Positions 1-10,491 of a DNA stretch of 64,000 nucleotides are shown here, one piece after another (position 1 is the first letter of the stretch; the number at the start of each line of letters is the position of its first letter). The stretch is from Oreocharis arfaki (taxonomy: Eukaryota; Chordata; Aves; Passeriformes; Paramythiidae). Location: assembly GCA_013398015.1 (NCBI GenBank), contig VZRR01004518.1, positions 81,150 through 145,149 on the forward strand. The letters are read 5' to 3'. Position numbers and translations under genes: made by a program. Below the pieces are notes generated by a model. It saw nothing but the letters and a program-made list of their open reading frames with translations. It ran no database searches and was not told the origin of the DNA.

Positions 1-480
1 CCTCAGCCCGCCTCCAAGGTGGAGGATTATTGGTAGAGTCCAGGGATGATGTACAGTCTTTGATCCAATGGCTCGTTGGTTTCTAGGGTGCAGTCTTTGG
101 GGTGATGTCATCTGGGTTTTAGGCGGGAAACTGCCTCATTGAAATCCATGGTTTCCATGGAGCTTGGTGACAGGCCAACAGCTGGTTTCTACAAATAGTC
201 CTTTGGCCATGGGTGGGGGCTTTTTCTCCCTAGAGCACAGCTGAACTTAGAGATTTTATTCAAAATTATTGTAGGAGCTTTCAACAAAAGGTAAACTCTA
301 AAACTTCATTTAACACTTAAAAACAACACTTAACACTCAAACATGAACTACAAACTCTCATTAACTTCAGGAACTAATTAACAACTTCATTAACCAGAAT
401 TTTAACTTAATCATTTGCCATTTTATGAATGTGAAAGCCAATCCCTTGATTTTATGTATGACAATTCCTAGCCAAGCACA
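1..480 (-). mobile_element. Possible LTR remnant, cut by the window edge
   Basis: Read on the minus strand, this segment has an A/T-rich stretch, an AATAAA signal (about 262-257) and then about 250 bp rich in CC/GG dinucleotides running off the window, an arrangement like U3-R-U5. It also has CCAAT-like motifs near 70-80. No TG...CA terminus or target duplication can be confirmed because one end is missing. It could be ordinary intron. Confidence 0.3.
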
Positions 481-1349
481 GACTGAATGGTAGTGAGAGC
501 TTCTCCGAAGCTGTACTTCATCTGCTCACACATGACCATTACTGTTTTCATTGGAATTGACATTTACTTTTTTTGGCCACTCCATTGCCACACTTGGCTC
601 CCTAAGAAATCAGGCAGATGCAGTTGTGACATGCATATTTATTTTTCTGAGATAAACTCTGAGAGTTTATGAGTGTTTTAAATCTGATTTGGCACTACAC
701 TTGCCTCAAAAGTTTTGTGTTCTTATAAGTTTCCTGAAAGCAGGTAGGCAAGGATAGGAGTAAGGCTGTAATATTTTCCTGCTGTTGTGATCACAGTCTT
801 TCTTGGGCACAAGAGACTCTACGTAAGAGAGAGACATTATTGAGGGTACTTTAACTAGCACTAGGAGCATATTAAATTCCAGATAACCTAATCATGAGAC
901 ATAAATCATAGGCAACCAGCTCTCAGCAGCCCTACTGTTCACAAAACTGCTTTTCCAAAGAGCTCCAGGGGGCCTCATTGATCACAAATTAATGAAGTTC
1001 TACTGGAAGAAAGAATGCAGCCCTATTTACATACACTTATCCTGAGAAAAATTAGGGCTTCCTGCACCTACTCTGGGGACCTGCAGACCAGCACACCACT
1101 ACTCACGAGATGCTGGATCATCTTTGCTTGAATTGCTGAATGACACTAAAGGGCAGCTACTGTGGTGCTGGTAAAGGGGTCAGAGACACCCTGTCTTCCC
1201 GAAAACTACTGAGAGATTTGTCCTTCATGTGGGAATTTCTGTGACATTGCCTCACTGGTCTTTGCCCACAATGGGCTGAAGATCACCAGGCCTCAAACTC
1301 ATGATAGGCATGGTCCCCTGTGGACAGAAGATGCTCAGGAATGGGAAAC
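481..1349. other. Intron, nothing recognised
   Basis: No open frame, repeat or motif of note before the sharp start of the inverted repeat arm at 1350. Confidence 0.6.
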
Positions 1350-1757
1350 ATTTGGTGCTTGCTAGGCCAGCTGCTTATTGTGATGTACCTGTTTGTTCAA
1401 CACATACCAAGACTCTGCAGTTTGAGTGTTGGAAATGTAAACACAAACATTAATACTGGTTTGGGATCCTGTTTTCCTTGGCAGATGAAGGCGGCCTGGC
1501 ACTGTGGGGCCATGAGATATATATTATCCATTGACACTGTGAATACTGCAGCAGACATTAGAATAGATTTAAAAGGTGAACTAAACCTCTAGATCTTTCA
1601 GGAGAAGTTTGAGAGTCAGATGTTTGAGGAATGTCTTTCTTGCACCTCCACCTTGTTGCCCATGGTTGTACTGTAAACCCCCATTCCTCAGGGTATTCTG
1701 AAGTCTCAGAATAGCTCCATAAGCTCTTCTGATTCCATTTACAGCAAAACCAGAGAA
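1350..1757 (+). repeat. Left arm of a long inverted repeat
   Basis: Reverse-complement match to 3350-3763. The outer part, 1350-1586, is identical over 237 nt to the complement of 3527-3763; the inner part (1587-1757) differs by substitutions and indels, including an extra CTCTAAGT-like stretch in the other arm. The identical part reads as an open frame in both copies (for example GSCFPWQMKAAW), but I recognise no protein family in it. Homology stops abruptly outside 1350. Confidence 0.93.
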
Positions 1758-3349
1758 GTTTTCCCTCACTAACTCTGAGACTGGAAGTGCAGGGTGGGTC
1801 ATGCATCTTACGAAAGCCTAAGTTGGCTACAAAGCAGAGGCCAAGGTTGGATGCAGCACAGATGTTTTAGCCTCCTATGTAGCTATGGAGGCAGCCAAGG
1901 TCTCCTTAGCCTGGAAATACCACAGCAGCAAGCCAGGACACTGGATCTGCACCCAGCTGGTCAGTCCTGTTTGGGGCACTGCAGAGTCTCACAGGCAGGT
2001 CACAGGTTCCCTGGACATTCCTGCATCCCAATCCATCTGCAATGGTCACTGACCCGTAGAACTTACCTTGTAGCAATGATGACATCCCCAGCCACAAAAA
2101 GGTTTCCTAAAGCTTATCATAGACTAAATTACTCCTCTTCAAGGATCTTTACCAAAACCAACCAAAAGTCCCCTGTGAACTGTGGAGGACTGGAGAACAG
2201 CTGGTTTTAGGAGATTTCGATCCCTTTCCAACACTGAGTCATCTCCGAAGGTCCTGATGTGTCATGCTGATGCTGTGGGTACACTGCTATCCTGCTCTAA
2301 ATCCTACTGCAGATACCTCCAGGACAAAAGGCACAGGCTCATTTTACTTTGCTGCTCTCAGCACTGGGATGCTGAGCAATCTGTGTAGCAAAAGGAATGG
2401 AAACAGGAGCAGCCAGACTCTTCGACACAGCCTGAAGGCAGGTTTTCCCTGGCAGTCTCCTGCATGGACTCTCAGCTGTTTAATAACATCTTGAGCCTAC
2501 AGTGCCTTTTTTTCCTTTAGTGGAAGTACTAATCACAGTCTTATCTATCTAGATGCCTATTTTTATGAAACTCATACAAAGATAATATCTTTGAGACCTT
2601 TTCTCCCCTGTCAAATCTGAATAAATTCAACCAACCTTTTGAAAAGCTACTGCAAGGGAAACAGAAGAGAGACACAGAGATTGCAAGGAGGGTAATTTCC
2701 ATAGAAAACCAGCCTAAGTCGAAAAAGTTCCAAGAAAACTCAAGCCCTTACACATATCTTTCTTTTACAGGAAAATAGCTTCCCCTCCATTTTTTAAAGG
2801 AGATTTAAGTAACCATCCAGCCCTGTCCTGAGGGGGAAAAACTCTGCTCTACATAAATACACTTTGGGACTTATTTTACGGATGGCAAACCTCGCATAGT
2901 TCTGATAGCTGCCATCTGCTTCTGCTGAGGTGTGAGCTACTGCTCAGGAGAGAGACTATACTGGAGCACCTTCCTACCACAAACTGGACCACTCTGGCAC
3001 ATCCAGACAGCAAGCCTGGCATATCTTTCTGATCTTTTCTGTAAGAGCAGCAATACTGTAACCCCCTAGAAGGCAGACTGCCACAGAAGTAAGTCCCTCA
3101 GTACTCCAGAAGATTCACCTTTACACTTAACATACAGCTACATTTCTTGTCTTGCTATGAACTGGGATTACAGCCAACATAACAGATACAATACTGCCAA
3201 TGTTAACACTGAGAAATCAAGGCCAAAGTCTCTTTCTTGAAAAAAAAAAGGAAAGAAGTTAGAAATACTTACTGAGCTCTGTTCCTATTTGCCTTTTGGC
3301 CTTCCAGACATCAGGAAATGCTTCAACTCTGTGTGCATGCTCAGCCATT
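1758..3349. other. Spacer between inverted repeat arms
   Basis: About 1.6 kb of unique-looking DNA. It has a chance open frame at 1794-2210 with no recognisable motif and a poly-A run at 3240-3250. No transposase-like coding sequence is visible, which argues against the whole unit being an autonomous DNA transposon. Confidence 0.6.
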
Positions 3350-3763
3350 CTTTGATTTTGCTTTAAATGAAATCAGAAGAGCTCATGGAGCTGGAGACTT
3401 CAGAATACCCTGAGGAATGGGGGTTTACAGTACAACCATGGGCAACAAGGTGGAGGTGCAAGAAGACTTAGAGAAAGGCATTCCCCAAACATCTGACTCT
3501 CAAACTTCCTCCTGAAAGATCTAGAAGTTTAGTTCACCTTTTAAATCTATTCTAATGTCTGCTGCAGTATTCACAGTGTCAATGGATAATATATATCTCA
3601 TGGCCCCACAGTGCCAGGCCGCCTTCATCTGCCAAGGAAAACAGGATCCCAAACCAGTATTAATGTTTGTGTTTACATTTCCAACACTCAAACTGCAGAG
3701 TCTTGGTATGTGTTGAACAAACAGGTACATCACAATAAGCAGCTGGCCTAGCAAGCACCAAAT
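3350..3763 (-). repeat. Right arm of a long inverted repeat
   Basis: Complement of 1350-1757; see the left arm. The outer 237 nt (3527-3763) show no difference from the left arm in a base-by-base reading, whereas 3350-3526 carries several differences and a small insertion. Immediately outside 3763 the sequence (atttttgaaacatccc) has no counterpart beside the left arm. Confidence 0.93.
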
Positions 3764-5879
3764 ATTTTTGAAACATCCCAGTGGGTGTATTTTAAGTATG
3801 AATTTGGTTTGCACATTTCTTATGAAAGAATTAACATCAGCAAAAGAGAAAGAATACTATTATTCCAGGAGCTGTGTGAAACAACAAGGGACCAGATGAG
3901 AGTGAAAACCAGCTTTCATTCAGCAGGAGAGTGAGAAGACATTCAGTCTGCCAGACGGGTTAGGTGGCTGAGGAAGGGGGTGATTTCACTCCCAGAAGGC
4001 CAGCCAGGAAGCCGAGATGTCTCCTGTGGGGTGAAAACACAGCCATGCATAAGGGGAAGGACATAAAGCCAACTGGATGTCCGTATGAGACTGCACGATG
4101 ACATGCACGAGAGACAAAGTTAGATCAGGACTTTTAGTATGACTTGTGGGAAAACCTCAGAATGATGGATGCCGCATTGAATCCAAGGCAGAGGTAAGTC
4201 AGGATCTGTCTCCAAGGAAGAAGGACTTTTCCATATGTTCTTAAATTAACTACAAATCATTAACGAAAAATTTGTAACACATTATCCCTCTGCTAGGCTC
4301 ATGAAAACAGCATAAGAGATCTCCATTTCTGGCTGATCACGTGTCAGAAGTTACTGACTCTCTGCCTTTCCATGTCCCTGTGCTTCCAAGGCATTGTGAC
4401 ACAATGAGAGACACTGTTCTTGGGAGAGTGAGACACGAATGAATACTTTTCAGAAACAGAAGAGACAAAACATTAAATACAAACAGCCCGAGCTGCCAGC
4501 ATTGATGGAGTTTCTCAAACACAAATCCAGACTCTCAGCGAGCTGCTATTCCCTGATGACACAAGCAGGGCAATCACTGCCCCTTTCCCCAGCTTCCCTC
4601 TGCGTGCCTACACCGGGCACCCAGAGCCCTGGTTCTGCCATAACTGCTGGGCTTTCTTCTGCAGCCCTCAGCTGATCCCTAACAGGTGCCTCAGTCCCTC
4701 TAGGAATGCTGAGAGCTGAAGAACTGCAAATGAAAGGCAAGGAGGGGCAGAATTTGCTGGTTTGGGCAGAGGGATGTGGTTCAGCTAAGCCAGCAGAAGT
4801 GACTGTAACTTTTGTTGAAATATTCCTAGGTGAAAAAAGAAAGGGGGGGGGGGGGATAAAAATAGGGAGAGACGTAGTTTTTGAAAGAAATTATCATATT
4901 TTCTCTTGTAATTAGCTGAGCACTAGAATCAAAGCTATACTACTTAGTTGCAACGTGTTTTACTGTTCTGGGTTGTGATTTTTTACATGTCTAATACAAT
5001 TTTAATATTTCTATCTTTTACAACAGGACTTAATTCAGACCAAAATAATCACTGTATAACTTTCTTTTCTTAGCCACTGAAAGCAGTCCACTTCATTACT
5101 GCAGAAACAGGAAGCCACCCCAGTCCATCTTTAACTCTTACTGTTTTAATTACAAGAAAGAAAAAAACCCATTATCTCTGGAAGAGTTTGTGCATAATGA
5201 CACTGTAAATACAAATCCTAACACAAAGCTACAAGGTACAAACCAGACAAGTCAGCTGCTGAAGTCAGGTTCTGGTAAAGATCAGATTTGTTGGGAAATT
5301 AATTTTTCCCTCTGCTGAGTCTTATGCTGCTCTAAAACCACTGAAATTCACCGCATCATATCTGTCTGCAGAAGAACGAAGCCTTAAAACTGTCCTAACG
5401 ATGAGTCCAAACCACATCCCCATATCTTAATTTGAAAAAGTTCAGGGAAATGTCAGCTCTGAACGTGTAGAAAAGAACTATTTCTATAATGAGCATGAAC
5501 TAGGATTCTAATCCCAAACAGCTCTTCAATATGGGGAAGGTTTTGATGAAGATGCGAATTTGTCTCATTTCTAGTTTGGACTGGTTTCTTCAGCTACTTT
5601 CACAACAGAAGCTGAATCAATAAACCCAGAGCGCATCTATAATAACACAGATCTAAGATGGATGGGATTTTCAAAGATATGAACAGCCTTAATTAAGAAC
5701 ATTTCGACCCAATGGCTTTTGGATCTCAAACTGAAGCATGAGACAAGTGCTACAACATAGAAACTACATGTCTACATTCCCAAATGGAATATTTAGAGTC
5801 CAGCCTGTGCATATGTGGCACCTCAGAGATAACAAGTTTGCATGTAAACTAGGAAATTTAGGAAACTTAAGGTGATGTG
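3764..5879. other. Intron, nothing recognised
   Basis: Contains a G homopolymer run at about 4843-4854 and scattered short chance frames. It ends at the target duplication of the provirus. Confidence 0.6.
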
Positions 5880-5885
5880 GATGAA
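5880..5885. repeat. Target site duplication, left copy (gatgaa)
   Basis: The 6-bp direct repeat gatgaa abuts the element's TGTCGC end here and the element's GTGACA end at 7196. Six bp is the duplication length made by alpharetrovirus and class II ERV integrases in many systems. Confidence 0.9.
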
Positions 5886-6514
5886 TGTCGCTGTGACTGC
5901 TTGACCGCCCGGTGGCCAGGCAGGCGACACTTTGCGAGGTGCCCCGGATGAGGAGACCAAATGCAAGATCGCTTCTGCCCTCAGCACAAGAGGGAGACAG
6001 GCTGCAGCTCACTGCTGTTGCTAGGCGACGGCGAGAGCAAAGGCAAAGAGAGAACCTCTGGGTGCAACAGTTTCGGTATATTATCCCGAGGGAAGATGCA
6101 CCACAAGAGGCTCTGAGAGCCTCTTGCACGGGGTTTTTAAAGGGGGGTTTTGCAGGGGTGGATTCAGAGGGTGAACCAATAATCAAATGATGAGGGGTGA
6201 CAGGAGACCAACAGGGAATGACAAAGGGAGGGACACAAGGGAACAAACCAATGGGGTATACAAAACTACAGAGCTTTCTAGAACATAATTAATTATTTAA
6301 CAAGGAAAATGAATATGTATTAAACGAACATCCAATAGAAAACACGAGAACTTAAAACTGGGGAGGTGATGCTGGTGGGATGGATGTCCTGGGAGGGCGG
6401 AGCCCTCAAACAGCAGACTCAGCCACATGTTCTTCTTCGGGGTCACTCTCCTGGGCTGGGAAGTCCACCCACTCGATGTCTGAAGCCCGTCCAGCGGGCT
6501 CCAGCACCGTGACA
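5886..6514 (-). repeat. 3' LTR of the deleted provirus
   Basis: A 629-bp LTR, TGTCACGG...CAGCGACA on the minus strand. It directly follows the polypurine tract and ends at the gatgaa duplication. The end of env runs into its U3. Possible promoter elements on the minus strand are CCAAT-box complements at 6248-6252 and 6176-6180 and a TTTAAAAA TATA-like box at about 6141-6134. I see no canonical AATAAA, only AATATA near 6075, so cleavage signal use is uncertain. Because it is in sense with ERBB4, it could act as an intronic promoter or polyadenylation site. Confidence 0.9.
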
Positions 6515-7185
6515 TCTCCCCCCTTTCTGTTTAATAAATTTAAAAGGAACGTAACAATAATCTTCTTAATGATAATAAACGCAAGTAAAATAAGTAGAAA
6601 CACAAACAACACAAGAAAAATGTCCTTCACCAGAGAGGCCCACCAGTTCGAAAGTCCCCATCCTGAAAAGATGTCTTCAAGCCAGCCCTTGGACTCCTCT
6701 TTGACTTAGTGGACAAGGTCCTGGATCCCTTTTATGGCGCGGCAGACGTCTGGGGCTCTAGATGACAAGTTAAAGCAGCACATTCCCTCGAACTCCCGAC
6801 AGTCGTGCTTGTGCAGCAGCAGAAGGTAGTCAATTGCTGCACGATTCTGCAATGTCGCCTTTCTGGTTAACTCCTCGTCTTCGAGGAGGTTGCTTATGGC
6901 AGTTGATGTTAAATTCGCCTGTTTAGCTACCCAACACTCTAGGGTGCCCAATTCCCCTAGAGCCTTCGCCGCGGCCACCCAGGGCAGAAAGAGAGACACG
7001 GCGGACCTTTTTAAATGAGACCAATGGAAGATTTCGGAGTCGCAGTCCCTATCCAATTCTTTCAGGTCTCTTTTGGGACGTGGCGACTGCGTTCTGTTTT
7101 GCCAATTGCCAATTTGGGTTCTGTTGGGAGTAAACAGGGTCAACCGCCCTAATGTGCACGGCCCTCCGAGGAGGCGAGAGGGGAT
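6406..7185 (-). pseudogene. Retroviral env remnant (end of SU plus TM), broken
   Basis: The frame is open from the deletion junction (about 7185) to an in-frame TAA at 6708-6706, then open again in the same frame to the natural-looking TGA at 6408-6406 inside U3. Features in order are a short SU tail with a GGPC motif; a basic RPKR cleavage-type site at 7080-7069; an LQNRAAID segment (6852-6829) in the conserved helical region of alpha- and gammaretroviral TM subunits; and a CX6CC cysteine motif (6801-6775). After the stop come a long hydrophobic membrane anchor (about 6618-6530) and a short acidic tail. The stop separates ectodomain from anchor, so any product would be a truncated, unanchored TM ectodomain. 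There is no signal peptide, receptor-binding domain or start codon of its own; the ATG at 7302 lies in flanking host DNA. Confidence 0.9.
6515..6528 (-). promoter_or_regulatory. Polypurine tract (plus-strand primer site)
   Basis: The minus strand reads AGAAAGGGGGGAGA and ends exactly where TGTCACGG of the 3' LTR begins. This is the expected RNase H-resistant primer for retroviral plus-strand synthesis and independently confirms the LTR boundary. Confidence 0.9.
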
Positions 7186-7196
7186 GCACCGTGACA

Positions 7197-7202
7197 GATG
7201 AA
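7197..7202. repeat. Target site duplication, right copy (gatgaa)
   Basis: Perfect copy of the 6 bp at 5880-5885, directly next to the provirus terminus at 7196. Confidence 0.9.
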
Positions 7203-9056
7203 TGCACTCCATATATATGTATATGACTGAATGGCTGGAGCTTTTTTTGTTTGTTTTAATTTTAATGATCAGTGATACAAACTGTAATATTTCACATTTC
7301 AAAGTGGTGAGAATTAGTCAAAAGGAGATAAAGTGGGGGAAAAAATCTAAATGTAAACCACAACCTTACAGTGAAATCTAAGAATTCCTCCAGGTTGAAA
7401 TTTTGATAAATGCTGTTCTCTGTTTGAATCTGAAAGAGGCAACACAAATGACCACAGTCAGCACCCAAGTCCAAGAGATACAGATGCAGACTCAGAGGAT
7501 TGTGTCAGTTCCTAATCCAGCCCCGAAACTTTCTGTCTGAGAGCTGCATCTGACTCAAATTCTTTTGCTTCCAACCACTAAGTCTTCCAATACTGGAAAA
7601 CAGATGTGATTAGACAAATCGAAACTCCAGGGATCTTGTTAATGGTCAAAGTTTCCTGCTTACTCAGGACTATTTTAAAAGAGTAGTAACAGAAGTGAAG
7701 AGGACAACAAGAAAACTGAGCATTCATGCTAATAATAATTAAAGCAAAATCAATTAATGAGTTAAAGCAAAACCAGAACCAGAGAAATATTTCCTTCTAC
7801 TAAAAGTAATAAATTTTTCTTCTATTATCAATTTTTACAACAAATGACTACTTGTACCAGGACATTTTATTTCTTCACATCCTGGTTACATTGCATTCCA
7901 TTCAACTACTGAAAGATCTAGCAGGCATATTATTGGATGTAGTCTTCTACAGAACACAGAAAGGGAAAAGCTTCTTGCATGTATCTTTGCTGAGTAACAG
8001 ATTCTAACAGCAATAGCTGAAGCAACAGTGGCCAATCCAAACAACTCACTGAATAATTATTTTCATACACACACACACACTCACATATACACACAAAAGA
8101 GGCAAATATGAAATGGTTACTCTGATACAGAAAATTTCTTGAGAACCTGACCCGTCAGCAATGAAATCTTTTCAACTTCTATGGCCTTTGGGTTAAAGTG
8201 AGTAAATTGAGAAAGACAGAGAGCTGCTGAGAGGAAGCATAATGTACCTTCACATCCTGCATACCTTCAAATACTGCATAATTATCAGGTTCAGCTTTAC
8301 CCTCCATCCTCATCCCAATTCTGTGTAGTGGTACTGTGATCAAGAGGCTGATCAGACCCATCTCCCGAGACTAGAAGAGAAGACATGCAAACTGCATTTC
8401 TAGCACGGATAGAACACCAGCTGAAATCATGGAACAAAATCCATCCCCTACCGGACAGAAAACAAAATTCTGCAGCCCAGACTGATTTCTGGGCGTTACT
8501 TTTTACGGACAATGGATGATAAAGCTGCTACAGAGACTCACTCCAGAAAGAGCAAGAACTTGTACAATGAGGCCACCTCACTAAGTGAGAAATAATTTCT
8601 TTAAAGAAATAACCTTGTTCTGGCCCTCAGCTGTCTCTGCCTGCTTACCTGTATTTCGAGCAGCTGCTCACCTCTTTCCATGGGCACCCTGTTTCACAAA
8701 ATCCAGGGAGGCTGTTCACAAGTAAGCAGAGACTGGGAAAGCTAGCAGGGAATAAAACTTAAAAGAGACTGCTTCAGACATCCTGAAGCCTGAGGTATCA
8801 AAAGAAAACGACTTATTTCAGAGACGTAGTTACAAACAGCCCACAGTTTTACAGCCACTGAGAAAATTAGCAGAAGAGCCTTCCATGACCATATTTATTC
8901 TGTATTTACTAAAGTACAATATGTTAGGAAAAATGTAGACTTTCTTTTCACCTTTCTCCTGTAAAGTAGGTTTTTCTTTCTGATTTTGTATTTAGCATCT
9001 CAGGGCTCATGACCAATTTTCTGCAACACAAAGAATACTGATTGGGGCTTTTCGGT
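7203..9056. other. Intron with one short (CA) repeat
   Basis: No gene or dispersed repeat recognised. A CA dinucleotide run occupies 8067-8080, with degenerate continuation to about 8095. Confidence 0.6.
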
Positions 9057-9188
9057 GTTTTTTTGTTGTTGTTTTTTTTTTGTTTGTTTGTTTGTTTTTT
9101 GGGGGGGGGGGTTTGGTTTGTTTTTTTTTTTTTTTTTTGTTTTTTTTTGGGGGGGGGGTTTTGTTTTTTTTTTTTTTTTTTTTTTGGT
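9057..9188. repeat. T/G low-complexity tract
   Basis: The plus strand is almost only T and G, with long T runs and two G runs of about eight to eleven (around 9101-9111 and 9149-9157). It lacks a regular unit. The lysine- and proline-rich minus-strand frame across it is an artefact of composition. Homopolymer lengths here are likely to be unreliable in any assembly. Confidence 0.9.
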
Positions 9189-10486
9189 TTGAGCTGCCAA
9201 TGAACTTGGAAATGAAGAATTTAAAGGCTGAGCAAAAGTAATGTACCAGGAATTACTTATTCATCTCAAACAGCTTCCTCTTCTCCCCTTGCCCCACTTC
9301 TGATCAGGACAATGGCAATTGCCATTATTTAGTGGGAAGGGGTCCTCAAGAGCCCTGGGAGCTTTCTCAGGGTGAGTGGCAGAAGTAATCACTTTAGCTG
9401 TCAGGCAAACAAAACCAGCTACGAGTTCTCACAGGACTTGTGAGACCCACATGAGCTGCTCCGTCCCCTTCCTTTACTTAAGTTATTTGCTGACTGGCTG
9501 GCAGAAGAATGCCATCAATGTTTGCTCACTGCTTATAAAACGTATTTCCAAGGTGGAAAAGCGTGGTCAGCTCACCTCTCCCCTGCCAGCCCAGACTCCG
9601 AGCAGGACCCAGCTCTCCTGCCTGCTCTCTTCTCTCCCACCCCTCTGTCTGCCCCTCTTGGACTGTTTTAAGAACACCCTCCGGTGTGGTTCCTTAATGC
9701 ACTGTCACGTGTTTTAATGCCAGTTCTTAGTCTGTCATCAGTGAACTCTGCCAGCTCAACAGAGCCGAAACTGCTTGTAGCTGGCAGCAAAGATCTATTG
9801 AAGTGCAGAGTAACAGTTTTTCAATAGCAGCCTTTCATGTAAAATACTAAACTCTAGTGTAGTCTTCCAGCTACAGGCTGCGATTAAACTGTAATTCCCT
9901 GACAGACTTATAACCATGATTTCCTACCAGCTGGCCTGGGAAATTATTTCAGTACTTCACCTGGCAGAGCTGTTCTCCAGACGGCACATAGAGAAATGCA
10001 CGTTCGGATTTCAGTCCCTGGGCTGGGAAGGCAGGAATACTGCGGCTCCAGCCGGGGGCAAATTTCCACAGCAGATGGCAGCACCCAGAGCTCTGAAACT
10101 TTCCAGCTAGCCAAGCTACTCCAGAGGCTCCCGGCTTCTGCGGTCTTACTCATTTCCACTCATTACCCACAATGGGGACATCCTCCTTCTTCCCTGCCCT
10201 ATCCCTGGTTGTAATAACCTCGGTTTCCTTCCAAAAGTCTTTCCCTATGCCCCACCATTCCAGAGCAGGTGATGATCAGCTTGTTCTGCTAAAAAGACTT
10301 CCAGGGCGAGTGAGAACTGAGAAACTGGCTCTTTGCTGGCTCTTATTTAACAGCTTTATTTCATCCCATAAAAAGAAAACAATATGACATATTCATGAGG
10401 GCATGAAACTTTGTGGTTCACTTGCAGCATCTGTGGAGCGAAAACAGAGGAGCAGTAACAGGTAATGCTTACACAGATTACAGGCC
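9189..10486. other. Intron, nothing recognised
   Basis: Several overlapping short frames on both strands, none with a recognisable domain. Confidence 0.6.
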
Positions 10487-10491
10487 AAAGG

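Larger units (their letters stand above)
5886..7196 (-). mobile_element. Deleted endogenous retrovirus (env-LTR mini-provirus)
   Basis: A 1311-bp provirus remnant in the same orientation as ERBB4. In minus-strand order it has the first 11 nt of the 5' LTR (TGTCACGGTGC, 7196-7186), then directly the C-terminal part of env, a polypurine tract (6528-6515) and a complete 3' LTR (6514-5886). Matching gatgaa duplications flank it. The rest of the 5' LTR, the leader, gag, pol and most of the surface-protein coding region are gone. The 11-nt start is repeated exactly at 6514-6504, where the 3' LTR begins, which fixes both LTR boundaries. Retention of both termini and the duplication suggests an internal deletion after integration. 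The Env type, with a CX6CC transmembrane subunit, and the 6-bp duplication point to an alpharetrovirus-like avian ERV. Confidence 0.93.

Noticed and set aside
1350..3763. Reading the inverted repeat as terminal repeats of a DNA transposon
   Set aside because: The ends lack a typical terminal motif, flanking duplications are absent and the spacer has no transposase remains.
9000..9200. Lysine/proline-rich minus-strand frame
   Set aside because: Low-complexity T/G tract; not a nuclear localisation-type protein.
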